Source: Acetobacteraceae bacterium
GTDB lineage: Bacteria; Pseudomonadota; Alphaproteobacteria; Acetobacterales; Acetobacteraceae
Length of the DNA stretch: 64,000 nucleotides
Direction of reading: 5' to 3'
NCBI GenBank assembly: GCA_027487675.1
Contig: JAIYDD010000042.1
Span: forward strand, 1-64,000
Shown: positions 25,483 through 34,005 of the stretch, piece after piece
How positions within the stretch are numbered: position 1 is the stretch's first letter
Layout: every line of letters begins with the position of its first letter
Notes under the pieces: model-generated
Databases searched by the model: none
What the model was told of the DNA's origin: nothing
What the model saw: only the letters and a program-made list of their open reading frames with translations
Translations under genes and position numbers: made by a program

Positions 25483-26136
25483 ATGGAGATCATCCAGCTC
25501 GCCCGCGCGATCCGCGCCCGCGACCCCGCCCGGCCCTCCTGGCCGGAAGCGATCCTCTGCTATGCCGGGCTGCACGCGGTGCTGTGGCACCGGCTGTCGC
25601 ATGCGCTGTGGCGCATCGGCCTGCGCGGGCTCGGGCGCTTCTCCTCGCATCTCGCGCGGATGCTGACGGGGATCGAGATCCACCCCGGCGCGCGGATCGG
25701 GCGGCGGCTGTTCATCGACCACGGCATGGGCGTGGTGATCGGCGAGACGGCGGAGATTGGCGACGACGTGCTGATCTACCACGGCGTGACGCTCGGCGGG
25801 CTTTCGGGCCAGCCCGGCAAGCGCCATCCGACCGTGGAGGACCACGTGACGATCGGCGCCGGCGCGCAGGTGCTGGGCCCGATCCGCATCGGCCGCGGCG
25901 CGCGGATCGGCGCGAATGCGGTGGTGGTCAACGCCGTCGCGCCGGGCTGCACCGTGGTTGGCATCCCGGCCCGGCCACCCAGGGGCTCGCCCTGCGACGA
26001 TGCGGGGATCGGGTATGGGCTGAAGGACGTGACGGAAGACCCGGTCGGCGAGCAGATCGCGGCGCTGCGCGGCGAGATCGCGGCACTGCGGGGGGAGCTG
26101 GAACGGGTGAAGGCGGGGATGAGGGAGGGGGTCTAG
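25483..26136 (+). CDS. cysE: Serine O-acetyltransferase (short, EpsC-like)
   Basis: This 217-residue left-handed beta-helix acetyltransferase supplies O-acetylserine to the adjacent cysteine synthase. Hexapeptide repeats and the family signature are clear: [40 protein letters not shown] and [20 protein letters not shown]. It is shorter than E. coli CysE and resembles the EpsC/CysE2 class. It ends in a predicted coiled-coil tail with a repeated [22 protein letters not shown] heptad pattern. That tail may control oligomerisation or binding to CysK; this is inference. ATG 25483 was preferred to the in-frame GTG 25474, which overlaps the cysK stop. Confidence 0.88.
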   Translation: MEIIQLARAIRARDPARPSWPEAILCYAGLHAVLWHRLSHALWRIGLRGLGRFSSHLARMLTGIEIHPGARIGRRLFIDHGMGVVIGETAEIGDDVLIYHGVTLGGLSGQPGKRHPTVEDHVTIGAGAQVLGPIRIGRGARIGANAVVVNAVAPGCTVVGIPARPPRGSPCDDAGIGYGLKDVTEDPVGEQIAALRGEIAALRGELERVKAGMREGV

Positions 26137-26143
26137 GTGGCCC

Positions 26144-26198
26144 GGGGGGAACTCCGTTCCCCCCGTACCCCCCAGGCCAGGGGCCGAAAGGCCCCTGG
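26144..26198. terminator. Paired hairpin terminator after the cys operon
   Basis: Stem GGGGGGAAC/GTTCCCCCC (26144-26152 with 26156-26164) has a 3-nt loop. Stem CCAGGGGCC/GGCCCCTGG (26177-26185 with 26190-26198) is closed by a GAAA tetraloop. Both are perfect 9-bp stems right after the serine acetyltransferase stop. There is no T tract. Confidence 0.6.
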
Positions 26199-26242
26199 AC
26201 CCCGGGAGTTGACCGCAGGGGCACGCGCGCGGAAGACAGGCC

Positions 26243-27034
26243 ATGGCCGATGACGACACGCCCCTGCTGGTCACCCGCGAAGCCGGCGTGCTGCACGCCC
26301 GGCTCAACCGCCCGGCGCGGCGGAACGCGCTGGACCAGGCACTGTTCGCGGCGCTCGACGCGCTGCTGGCCGGGCTGCGGGACGATACGGCGACGCGGGT
26401 GGTCGTGCTGTCGGGCGCGGGGGGGCATTTCTGCGCGGGGCTCGACCTGGCGGAGGTGGGGGCGACGGGGGCGGACCTCGAGGCGCAGCAGGCGCGCAAC
26501 CGGGCGATCGGGGCGCGGTTCCAGGCGATTTCCGACCTGCCGCAGGTGGTGATCGCGGCGGTGGAGGGCAGCGCGTTTGCCGGGGGGCTCGGTTTCGTCT
26601 GCGCGGCCGACATTGCGCTGTCCTCGGCCGATGCGCGCTTCGCGGCGCCGGAGGTGCGGCGCGGGCTGGTCCCCGCCCAGATCCTGCCCTGGCTGGTGCG
26701 GCGGATGGGGCGCAGCCAGGCGGCGCTGATGTGCCTGCGGGGCGCGGTGCTGGATGCGCCGGGGGCGGCCTCGGCGGGGCTGGTGCATGGGGTGGCCGCC
26801 GATGCGGCGGGGCTGGAGGCGATGGTGCGGGACGCGGTGGCCGACATCCTGGCCGGCGCGCCCGGCGCGCTGGCGGAGACGAAGGGGCTGATCGCCGCGC
26901 TCGGGCCGACGGTGCCGGCGGGCTACGCGGAAGCCGGGGCGGCGGCCTTCGGGCGCATGGCCGCGGGGCCGGAAGCGGCGGAGGGGATCGCCAGCTTCCG
27001 GGAGAAGCGGCGGCCGGGCTGGGCGGCGGGGTGA
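26243..27034 (+). CDS. Enoyl-CoA hydratase/isomerase-family (crotonase fold) protein
   Basis: This 263-residue protein has the crotonase fold. N-terminal HARLNRPARRNALD is followed by the oxyanion-hole regions GGHFCAGLDLAEVG and VEGSAFAGGLGFVCAADIALSS, then FAAPEVRRGLVPAQILPWL. The usual catalytic Glu in the EVRRGLVPA segment is present. Substrate is unknown; acyl-CoA hydration or isomerisation is the family default. The gene stands alone, with the cys operon terminator upstream. Confidence 0.85.
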   Translation: MADDDTPLLVTREAGVLHARLNRPARRNALDQALFAALDALLAGLRDDTATRVVVLSGAGGHFCAGLDLAEVGATGADLEAQQARNRAIGARFQAISDLPQVVIAAVEGSAFAGGLGFVCAADIALSSADARFAAPEVRRGLVPAQILPWLVRRMGRSQAALMCLRGAVLDAPGAASAGLVHGVAADAAGLEAMVRDAVADILAGAPGALAETKGLIAALGPTVPAGYAEAGAAAFGRMAAGPEAAEGIASFREKRRPGWAAG

Positions 27035-27119
27035 AGGCCATCGCGCGGCTGACCCGGCGGCGAACCCGGGCTCCCACTCTGTCCCACAAGGTTGCGCCAG
27101 CGGCCCCGGACGCCGTCGC

Positions 27120-28466
27120 GTGAAGCGGTCAACGTGCCACGGTAGCGACAGGCGCAGCCGCCCGCTGGCCGTTTGGCGGCGCTGCCGGGCCGGAATGGTC
27201 TTCCTGCTCCTCGGTCTGACCGCCTGCGCGAGCGGCGATACCGTGGTGCAAGGACCAGATCGCATGACCAGCCGGGTCCCCGCCTGCCCGAGCTTCGAGG
27301 AGGTTGCGCGGCTTCCCTCCGACATCGAGGCTGCCCGCCAGGACCCCTTCCAGCTGTTCTGGTTCGAGACAGCCGGCCGCTCGCGGCTGGCGATCCACAC
27401 CTTGGTCCATGTGAATGTCTGGGACATCGGCGTCAGCCGGCCGCAACTCGCCTACCGGGTACCCACGATCAGCAACTGGCAATCCGCCGTCACTGGCGAC
27501 GGTGCCTTCCTTGTGGTTGCGCGGGGGCGTGGCCGGCAGCCCGGTTCGGACACCCACATCGTCGACGCCGCGACCGGCGCGGATCTGCGCATGGTGCCGC
27601 CCCGCGACCCGGCCCGTCCTGCTGGGGGAGAGATGATCTTTCCGCTCCCCGGCACCAGCTTGCTGGCGGGAGTCTTTGGTACGGCGCTGGCGGTGGTCGA
27701 CGCAGCAACCGGTCGCTTCGTCGCCATGCGCGATCTCGAGCAGGAGCCCCTGCCGCCCGGCCGCATTGCTGCGCGCCCGACCGAGCCGCTGGCCCGCGTG
27801 CCGTAATGGTCCGGAGGCGCGGCAGCGGCGAGCCAGGGTGGCGCGCTGTTGGCCTTCACCACCAGCATCGGCCAGCAGGTCTCCCTGCCGGACGGCCAGC
27901 GCGGCTGGGTGCGGACCCGCGCGGTGGATGTCTGGACGCTGGACGGTCCTCGCCTGCGGCTCCTGCGCACCATCCCGATCGGCGGCTACGCGGACCAAAG
28001 GCCTGCGCTGCTGGTGATGGAGCGGGACGGACGCCACGCACTGGTCGGCGTGCAGCCGGGCGGGTTCGTGAACGAGATCAGTGGCATCAGCCACCTCTAC
28101 TTCCCGCGCAACGCGCCACCACGGCTGCTTCGTGTAGACCTCGCGACCGGCCGCGTCGTCGCGCAGACCGAGGCCATGCTACCGCAGTCGCGCGACGGAC
28201 GCTCAGCCGGCATCGGGGACATGGCGCTCGATCCGCAGGGGCGATTTATCGCCATGGCTTACGGGGGTGGCGGTCCAGTCGACGGCCCGGATGGCGTGCT
28301 GCTGTTCGATCCCACCACGGCCGCGCCGATCTGCAACATCGGCCTCGATGGCCGCTACGTTGAGAGGCTCGCGATCTCGCCGGATGGGACCCTGCTCGCC
28401 CTCTCGGTGGACGGGATGGTGCGCGTGCTCCGCATTCCCGCTTCCGTGCAGGCCAACGCGCGATGA
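27120..28466 (+). pseudogene. Predicted beta-propeller-like lipoprotein, interrupted by an in-frame TAA
   Basis: A single reading frame runs from GTG 27120 to 28466, broken only by TAA at 27804-27806. Both sides read as one protein in the same frame. The N-terminus has basic residues then MVFLLLGLTAC (lipobox). Repeated blade-like motifs occur on both sides of the stop: GDGAFLVVARG and DAATGADLRM before it, MERDGRHALVGV, DLATGRVVAQ, MALDPQGRFIAMAYGG and LAISPDGTLLALSVDG after it. These resemble WD40/YVTN-type propellers. A TAC/TAT Tyr codon to TAA change would explain the stop. Codon use is slightly less GC-rich than its neighbours. It is a recent pseudogene, a sequencing error or a read-through site. 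Function not recognised. Confidence 0.7.
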
Positions 28467-28738
28467 GGACGGCCACGGACCCCGGAACGACGGTGACCGC
28501 GCGGCAGACCAGGCCGGCCGCCCGGTCGTCCGATGTCGGCATGCGCGACGACGGGGCGCCCTGATGTTGTCGCTGTCCAGTTGACCTCCGGAGCCTCGCC
28601 GGGGCGGCGATCCCGCCGACCTTCGCGGCCGCCGGCCTGACCGCACCGCCCGTCGTCCGGCCGACAGGCGGTGCGCGCCCCCTCGCCCCCACCCGGCGCC
28701 GGGCCTAGACTGCCACCCAGCACGGGGAGACACGCGCC

Positions 28739-29902
28739 ATGACCGCCTGCATCGTCGGCTGGGCCCACACGCCCTTCGGCAAGCTCGAGGACCTGGACAT
28801 CGAGAGCTTGTTCGGCCGCGTCGCGCTGGCCGCCATCCACGACGCCGGGGTGGAGCCGGCGGAGGTGGACGCGGCCTTCGTCGGCGTCTTCAACGGCGGC
28901 TTCTCCAAGCAGGATTTCTTCGCCTCCCTGCTGCTGCAGACCGTGCCGGAGCTGCGCTTCAAGCCGACCACGCGGTACGAGAACGCCTGCGCCACCGGCT
29001 CGGCGGCCATCCACGGGGCGCTGGACTTCATCGCCGCGAAGCGCGGGCGGATCGCGCTGGTGGTCGGCGCCGAGAAGATGACCGCGACGCCGGGGCCGCA
29101 GGTGGGCGACATCCTGCTCTCGGCCAGCCACCGGCGGACGGAAGGCGAGATCCCTGCGGGCTTCGCCGGCGTTTTCGGCCGCATCGCGGAAGCCTATTTC
29201 CAGCGCCATGGCGACCAGTCCGACGCGCTGGCCGCCATCGCCGCCAAGAACCACCGCAACGGCGTCGCCAACCCCTTCGCCCAGATGCGCAAGGACCTCG
29301 GCTTCGCCTTCTGCCGCGCCGAGAGCGAGAAGAACCCCTATGTGGCGCGCCCGCTGAAGCGCACCGATTGTTCCCTGGTCTCGGACGGCGCCGCGGCGCT
29401 GGTGATCGCGGATGAGGAGACCGCCAGCGCGATGGCCAAGCGCGTCCGCTTCCGCGCCGCCGCGCAGGCGACCGACATGATGCCGATCGCGGCGCGCGAC
29501 ATCATCCGCTTCGAGGGCGCGCGCGCCGCCTGGGGCCGGGCGCTGGACCAGGCCGGGCTGGCGCTGTCGGACCTCTCCTTCGTCGAGACGCATGACTGCT
29601 TCACCATCGCCGAGCTCATCGAATACGAGGCGATGGGGCTGGCGCCGGAAGGGCAGGGCGCCCGGGCGGCGCTGGAAGGCTGGACGGCGAAGGACGGGCG
29701 GCTGCCGGTGAACCCCTCGGGCGGGCTGAAGTCGAAGGGCCACCCGATCGGCGCGACGGGCGTGTCCATGCATGTGATGGCGGCGATGCAGCTGACCGGC
29801 CAGGCCGGCGAGATGCAGCTGCCGAAGGCCGATCTGGCGGGCGTCTTCAACATGGGCGGGGCGGCGGTGGCGAACTACTGCTCGGTGCTGGAACGCGCCT
29901 GA
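28739..29902 (+). CDS. Thiolase-family acetyl-CoA acetyltransferase (SCP2-like)
   Basis: This 387-residue thiolase-fold protein shows the nucleophilic Cys in YENACATGSAA, the His in KSKGHPIGATGVSM, and GGAAVANYCSVLE, where the second catalytic Cys of biosynthetic thiolases normally lies. Sequence layout (EKMTATPG, SLVSDGAAALVIADEE) matches the SCP2/acetyl-CoA acetyltransferase subgroup. Members of this subgroup often act on side chains or are of unknown substrate. ATG 28739 follows GGGGAG. The gene appears monocistronic; two intergenic sRNA-like units follow. Confidence 0.88.
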   Translation: MTACIVGWAHTPFGKLEDLDIESLFGRVALAAIHDAGVEPAEVDAAFVGVFNGGFSKQDFFASLLLQTVPELRFKPTTRYENACATGSAAIHGALDFIAAKRGRIALVVGAEKMTATPGPQVGDILLSASHRRTEGEIPAGFAGVFGRIAEAYFQRHGDQSDALAAIAAKNHRNGVANPFAQMRKDLGFAFCRAESEKNPYVARPLKRTDCSLVSDGAAALVIADEETASAMAKRVRFRAAAQATDMMPIAARDIIRFEGARAAWGRALDQAGLALSDLSFVETHDCFTIAELIEYEAMGLAPEGQGARAALEGWTAKDGRLPVNPSGGLKSKGHPIGATGVSMHVMAAMQLTGQAGEMQLPKADLAGVFNMGGAAVANYCSVLERA

Positions 29903-29967
29903 CGAAGCCGGATCGGGCCTGCGTCCTGCGGCCGCGCCGGGTCACGGCGGCGTGAGGTCAGGCGGGC

Positions 29968-29983
29968 TGGCACGGGCGTTGCT
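29968..29983 (+). promoter_or_regulatory. Sigma-54 promoter of sRNA unit 1
   Basis: TGGCACG at 29968-29974, four bases, then TTGCT at 29979-29983 matches the sigma-54 (RpoN) consensus TGGCACG-N4-TTGCW at every position. The GG and GC dinucleotides are 12 bp apart. Transcription would start about 12 nt after the GC, near 29994. An upstream enhancer-bound activator is required for such promoters; NtrC is the obvious candidate. Confidence 0.85.
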
Positions 29984-29993
29984 GTTCCCGTGT

Positions 29994-30084
29994 GGTCATG
30001 CGGCGGGCCGCGCCCGTCCCTGGCAGCTTAGCCTTCCTCAACCTTGCCTTGGGGCCGGTCCGAAAGGGCCGGCCCTCTTCTTTT
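29994..30084 (+). ncRNA. Candidate sigma-54-dependent sRNA, copy 1
   Basis: A ~91-nt transcript is predicted between the sigma-54 promoter and an intrinsic terminator. A 5' hairpin pairs 30002-30008 (GGCGGGC) with 30012-30018 (GCCCGTC). A single-stranded region containing CUUCCUCAACCUUG follows, then the terminator at 30052-30084. From 30012 to 30046, 35 nt are identical to copy 2. The CUUCCUC stretch can pair with Shine-Dalgarno sequences and the U-rich tail is a typical Hfq-binding end. No ORF with a start and ribosome-binding site is present. The start site is inferred from the promoter only. Confidence 0.8.
30052..30084 (+). terminator. Intrinsic terminator of sRNA copy 1
   Basis: A 10-bp stem (30052-30061 with 30066-30075, one G-U pair) is closed by a GAAA tetraloop and followed by TCTTCTTTT. 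This is a textbook rho-independent terminator. Confidence 0.85.
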
Positions 30085-30114
30085 GCGCGTTCTGCGCGCC
30101 CACCCGGCGCGGAC

Positions 30115-30160
30115 GCTTCGCAAAATGCGAAGCACCGTCGGAAAATCTGCACGGTCGGAA
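30115..30160 (+). promoter_or_regulatory. Dyad and direct repeats upstream of sRNA copy 2 promoter
   Basis: A perfect hairpin GCTTCGCA-AAA-TGCGAAGC spans 30115-30133. It is followed by two near-identical direct repeats, GCACCGTCGGAA (30132-30143) and GCACGGTCGGAA (30149-30160), 17 bp apart. They lie about 60-105 bp upstream of the expected start of copy 2, the usual distance for an enhancer-binding activator. They do not obviously match the enteric NtrC consensus, so the binding protein is unknown. Confidence 0.4.
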
Positions 30161-30193
30161 CCCAAATCACCCCGTTCACAGGCCGGCGAGCTC

Positions 30194-30209
30194 TGGCACG
30201 CCGGTTGCT
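30194..30209 (+). promoter_or_regulatory. Sigma-54 promoter of sRNA unit 2
   Basis: TGGCACG at 30194-30200, four bases, TTGCT at 30205-30209: again a full match to the RpoN consensus with GG and GC 12 bp apart. The four spacer bases differ from copy 1 (CCGG versus GGCG) while both conserved boxes are identical, which argues for selection on the promoter. The start is expected near 30220. Confidence 0.85.
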
Positions 30210-30219
30210 GTTATCGTCC

Positions 30220-30312
30220 CGTCATGCGACGGGCCCTGCCCGTCCCTGGCAGCTTAGCCTTCCTCAACCTTGAACTCGGGGCTGGTCCTGACGGATCGGC
30301 CCCTTCTTTTTT
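30220..30312 (+). ncRNA. Candidate sigma-54-dependent sRNA, copy 2
   Basis: A ~93-nt transcript is predicted, homologous to copy 1. The 5' hairpin pairs 30228-30234 (GACGGGC) with 30238-30244 (GCCCGTC). Relative to copy 1 the second pair is A-U instead of G-U, so the base change preserves pairing. The 35-nt core 30238-30272 is identical to copy 1. The terminator stem has diverged in sequence but keeps its shape. This pattern (conserved core, varying but paired stems) supports a functional RNA rather than a peptide. Confidence 0.8.
30278..30312 (+). terminator. Intrinsic terminator of sRNA copy 2
   Basis: An 11-bp stem (30278-30288 with 30293-30303, two G-U pairs) has loop TGAC and is followed by TTCTTTTTT. 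It is strong and correctly oriented for plus-strand transcription. Confidence 0.88.
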
Positions 30313-30366
30313 GTCCATGGCCTGGCGGCGCCATTCGCAGAATGGAACGCACAACGCGACGCGCCT

Positions 30367-31512
30367 TCAGCCCGGCACCAGCACCGACACCGCCGCCTGC
30401 GCCGCGATCCCCTCGCCGCGGCCGGGGAAGCCCAGGCGCTCCGTCGTCGTCGCCTTCACCGAGACGCGCCCGACCGGCACGCCCAGCAGCTCCGCCAGGC
30501 GTTCGCGCATGGCCGTCGCGTGGGGCGTGATCTTCGGCCGCTCGCAGATCAGCGTGACGTCGGCATTCGCCAGCACTCCGCCGCGCGCCGCGATGCGCCC
30601 GGCGGCATGCACCAGGAAGCGCGCGCTGTCGGCATCCTTCCACTGCGCCTCGGAAGGCGGGAACCAGCGGCCGATATCGCCCTCCGCCAGCGCGCCATAG
30701 ATCGCGTCGCACAGCGCATGGATGCCGACATCGGCGTCCGAATGCCCGTCCAGCCCGACCGGGGAGGGCACGGTGACCCCGCACAGCACCATCGGCCGCC
30801 CCTCGACGATCCGGTGCACGTCGAAGCCCGTGCCCGTGCGGGGCATCATCCGGGCAAGCATCGCAGCCTCCACGCGGAGCAGGTCCTCCGGCCAGGTGAT
30901 CTTCACATTGCCGGGCGAGCCCGGCACCAGCGCCACCGCGAGCCCGGCCTGTTCCAGCAGCTGCGCATCGTCGGTGGCTTCGGCCAGCGCCTCCTCATGC
31001 GCCGCCAGCAGGGCCGGGTAGCGGAAGGCCTGCGGCGTCTGGGCGCCGAACAGGCCGGCGCGCGGCACCGTCTCCGCGATGCGCCCGGCCTCGGCGCGCT
31101 TCAGCGTGTCGGAGACGGGCAGCGCCGGGATCGCGCCCGGCGTCTCCTCCAGCGCCGCCAGCAGCGCGGCGATGGTGCCCGGCGGCACCACCGGCCGCGC
31201 GCCGTCATGCACCAGCACGATGTCGGGCGGATTGGCGGCCAGCGCCCGCAGCCCGGCCAGCACGCTGGCCTGCCGCGTGGTGCCGCCATGCACGGGCGGC
31301 AGGATGGGCAGGCCCGCCAGCATCGCGGCGACCTGCGCTTCCTCGCCGGCCGGCACCACGGGCAGGATGGCGTCCACGCCGCCGTCGCGCAGCAGCGCCT
31401 CCGCCGCGTGGCGCAGCACGGGGCGGCCGAGCAGGGCGAGGTATTGCTTGGGCGTCTCGCCCCCGAAGCGGCTGCCCCGCCCGGCGGCCACCAGCACGGC
31501 GACGGCGTTCAT
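30367..31512 (-). CDS. ispDF: Bifunctional IspD/IspF enzyme of the MEP isoprenoid pathway
   Basis: This 381-residue fusion has two parts. The N-terminal IspD domain (1-~220) is 2-C-methyl-D-erythritol 4-phosphate cytidylyltransferase, with [26 protein letters not shown] and TDDAQLLE. The C-terminal IspF domain (~225-381) is 2-C-methyl-D-erythritol 2,4-cyclodiphosphate synthase, with [17 protein letters not shown] and [20 protein letters not shown]. The fusion is common in alphaproteobacteria. The start is either ATG 31512 or ATG 31521; neither has a clear ribosome-binding site. The 3' end lies 55 nt from the terminator of sRNA copy 2 and converges with it. Confidence 0.95.
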   Translation of the reverse strand: MNAVAVLVAAGRGSRFGGETPKQYLALLGRPVLRHAAEALLRDGGVDAILPVVPAGEEAQVAAMLAGLPILPPVHGGTTRQASVLAGLRALAANPPDIVLVHDGARPVVPPGTIAALLAALEETPGAIPALPVSDTLKRAEAGRIAETVPRAGLFGAQTPQAFRYPALLAAHEEALAEATDDAQLLEQAGLAVALVPGSPGNVKITWPEDLLRVEAAMLARMMPRTGTGFDVHRIVEGRPMVLCGVTVPSPVGLDGHSDADVGIHALCDAIYGALAEGDIGRWFPPSEAQWKDADSARFLVHAAGRIAARGGVLANADVTLICERPKITPHATAMRERLAELLGVPVGRVSVKATTTERLGFPGRGEGIAAQAAVSVLVPG

Positions 31513-31762
31513 GGGACGCATGCTAGGCCAGATCGCGCCGCGGGTTGAGCGCCAGGCGGCAGGTTTTTCGGCCGCCGACGGCGCGGCCGCGGCAGCGCCG
31601 CGCGCTGGAAGGGAACGCGAAGCGCGGCAGCGGACAAGCCGGCCCGCTTGCTGCCCCGCTGAGGCGATGGGCGGGGCGCCTGCCCCAAAATCAGGCAGGA
31701 ATGCGCCAAGCTTGTTTCCGCGGATTGCGGCTGTGGCGGTTTGCGACTATTTTGCGCAGATC

Positions 31763-32845
31763 ATGACCAGCCCTCCACCTGAACCCGCCTGGAAGCCCAT
31801 GCTCCGCCCCATCGATCTGGGCGGCGCGCGCATCGAGGTGCCGGTGATCCTGGCGCCGATGTCCGGCGTCACGGACCTGCCGTTCCGCCGCCTGGCGCGC
31901 GACCTGGGCACCGGCCTCGTCGTGTCGGAGATGATCGCCTCCACCGCCATGGTCAGGGAGAACCGCAACACCCTGAAGATGGCCGAGGTGGATGGGTTCG
32001 GCGCGCCGTCCTCGGTGCAGCTGGCGGGCTGCGACCCGGCGGTGATGGCCGAAGCGGCGAGGCTCGCCGTCGAGCGCGGCGCCGGCATCGTGGACATCAA
32101 TTTCGGCTGCCCGGTCAAGAAGGTGGCGCTCGGCCAGCAGGCGGGCTCCGCGCTGATGCGCGACGAGATCGGCGCGGCGCGCATCCTGGAGGCGGTGGTC
32201 AAGGCCGTCGCCGTTCCCGTCACGCTCAAGATGCGCATGGGCTGGGACCACGCCAGTCTGAACGCGCCGCGACTCGCGAAGATCGCGGAGGAATGCGGGA
32301 TCCGGATGGTGACGGTGCATGGCCGCACCCGGCAGATGTTCTACACCGGCACCGCCGATTGGGGCTTCGTCGCGCTGGTGAAGCAGGCGGTCGGCATCCC
32401 CGTCATCGTCAACGGCGACATCCTCGGCCCGGAAGATGCCGCCGAGGCGCTGCGGCGGTCCGGGGCCGACGGCGTGATGATCGGCCGCGGCTGCTATGGC
32501 CGGCCCTGGCTGCCGCGCATGGTGGCCGAATACCTGCTGACCGGCCAGGCGCCGGAGGAACCTTCGCTCGCCGCCCAGAAGCAGGTGCTGCTGACCCATT
32601 ACGAGGCGATGCTCGCCTGGCATGGCCGCGACCCCGGTATGCGGCTCGCCCGCAAGCATGTCGCCTGGTATTCCAAGGGCCTGCCCGGTTCGGCTGAGTT
32701 CCGGTCCGAGGTCAACCGGCTGCACGATGCTGATGCGGTGCTCGCGCTGATCCACGGCTTCTACGACCCGCTGGTCGAGCGCGGCATACGCCCCGAACGG
32801 CCGGTCCGCGGCGCCAACGACGACGCCGAGCTGCTGGCGGCATGA
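31763..32845 (+). CDS. dusB: tRNA-dihydrouridine synthase B (NifR3 family)
   Basis: This 360-residue FMN enzyme reduces uridine to dihydrouridine in tRNA. Motifs are [13 protein letters not shown] (FMN/barrel entry), the catalytic Cys116 in [25 protein letters not shown], and the phosphate-binding NGDI...[10 protein letters not shown]. It is the classic nifR3 gene preceding ntrB in alphaproteobacteria, and its last four bases overlap the ntrB start (ATGA). ATG 31763 was used; ATG 31799, preceded by GGAAG, would remove 12 residues and is also plausible. Confidence 0.94.
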   Translation: MTSPPPEPAWKPMLRPIDLGGARIEVPVILAPMSGVTDLPFRRLARDLGTGLVVSEMIASTAMVRENRNTLKMAEVDGFGAPSSVQLAGCDPAVMAEAARLAVERGAGIVDINFGCPVKKVALGQQAGSALMRDEIGAARILEAVVKAVAVPVTLKMRMGWDHASLNAPRLAKIAEECGIRMVTVHGRTRQMFYTGTADWGFVALVKQAVGIPVIVNGDILGPEDAAEALRRSGADGVMIGRGCYGRPWLPRMVAEYLLTGQAPEEPSLAAQKQVLLTHYEAMLAWHGRDPGMRLARKHVAWYSKGLPGSAEFRSEVNRLHDADAVLALIHGFYDPLVERGIRPERPVRGANDDAELLAA

Positions 32846-34005
32846 GGGCCGGCGCGCTTCTCGGCCGCGCCGCGCGCGGCGTCGCCGCGCTGCGGGAGCC
32901 GCCCCCGCCCGCGGCGCCGGAGGCCGCGGCGGTGCTCGGCGCCCTGCCCGTCGCCGCCGTGGTGCTGGATGGCGAGGACCGCTTCCGCTTCGCCAACCCG
33001 GCGGCCGAGCTGTTCTTCCAGCTTTCCGCCGGCTCGCTCCGCACGCTGGCGCTGCGCGACCTGCTGCCGGCGGACCACCGGCTCTTCGCGCTGCTCGCGC
33101 AGGTCCGCGCGCATGACGCGCCGGTCTCGGACCACGACCTCGCGCTCGAGAGCCCCCGCCTGCGCCGCTTCGGCGTCTCCGCCCAGGGCGCGCCGCTGCC
33201 CGAGATCCCGGGCGGCGTGGTGCTGACGCTGCAGGATGGCTCGACCGCCCAGATGCTCGACCGGCAGCTGAACTTCCGGGGCGCCGCGCGCGGGGCCTCC
33301 GCCATGGCCGCGATGCTCGCCCACGAAGTGAAGAACCCGCTCAGCGGCATCCGCGGCGCCGCGCAGCTGCTGGAACAGGGCGCGAGCGAGGGCGACCGGG
33401 AACTCTGCCAGCTGATCCAGGACGAGGCCGACCGGATCAAGAACCTGGTCGAGCGGATGGACATGTTCTCCGAACGCCCGATCGAGCGCGCCGCGGTCAA
33501 CATCCATGAGGTGCTGGACCATGTCCGGCGCATCGCGCTCTCGGGCTTCGCCGCGCATCTGAAGGTCCACCAGGAATACGACCCCTCGCTGCCGGCGGTC
33601 TGGGGCAACCGGGACCAGCTGGTGCAGATCCTGCTGAACCTGGTGAAGAACGCCGCCGAGGCGGTCGACCCGCGCGACGGCGAGATCATCCTCGCCACCG
33701 CCTACCACCACGGCGTGCGCATCGCCGTGCCCGGCAGCCTGGAACGCGTGCACCTGCCCCTGCAGGTGCTGGTGCGCGACAACGGCCCGGGGATCCCGGA
33801 GGCGATCCGCGCCACCCTGTTCGAGCCCTTCGTCACCACCAAGCGCGGCGGGCAGGGGCTCGGCCTCGCGCTGGTGGCCAAGCTCGTCGCCGATCTCGGC
33901 GGGCTGGTGGAATGCGACAGCCGTCCCGGCCGCACCGCCTTCCGCCTTTCCATGCCCGCACCCCCGCCCACCTCGCGCCGCGCCGACACCGGAGCCACCG
34001 CATGA
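32842..34005 (+). CDS. ntrB: Nitrogen regulation sensor histidine kinase NtrB
   Basis: This 387-residue cytoplasmic kinase/phosphatase senses nitrogen status, classically through PII (GlnB), and phosphorylates NtrC. A PAS domain (~28-130; [19 protein letters not shown]) is followed by the HisKA phosphoacceptor His near residue 161 in [21 protein letters not shown]. The ATPase boxes are [19 protein letters not shown] and [10 protein letters not shown]. There are no membrane segments. The start overlaps the dusB stop and the stop overlaps the ntrC start, so all three are translationally coupled. Confidence 0.95.
   Translation: MRAGALLGRAARGVAALREPPPPAAPEAAAVLGALPVAAVVLDGEDRFRFANPAAELFFQLSAGSLRTLALRDLLPADHRLFALLAQVRAHDAPVSDHDLALESPRLRRFGVSAQGAPLPEIPGGVVLTLQDGSTAQMLDRQLNFRGAARGASAMAAMLAHEVKNPLSGIRGAAQLLEQGASEGDRELCQLIQDEADRIKNLVERMDMFSERPIERAAVNIHEVLDHVRRIALSGFAAHLKVHQEYDPSLPAVWGNRDQLVQILLNLVKNAAEAVDPRDGEIILATAYHHGVRIAVPGSLERVHLPLQVLVRDNGPGIPEAIRATLFEPFVTTKRGGQGLGLALVAKLVADLGGLVECDSRPGRTAFRLSMPAPPPTSRRADTGATA

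Noticed and set aside
29952-30700. Several open frames crossing the 29.9-30.3 kb region on the plus strand
   Set aside because: They start in or upstream of the sRNA units, lack ribosome-binding sites and pass through strong terminators. Differences between the two copies preserve RNA pairing rather than codons.
31733-31745. TGGCGGTTTGC upstream of dusB as another sigma-54 promoter
   Set aside because: The GG and GC elements are only 8 bp apart instead of 12, so the spacing is wrong for RpoN.
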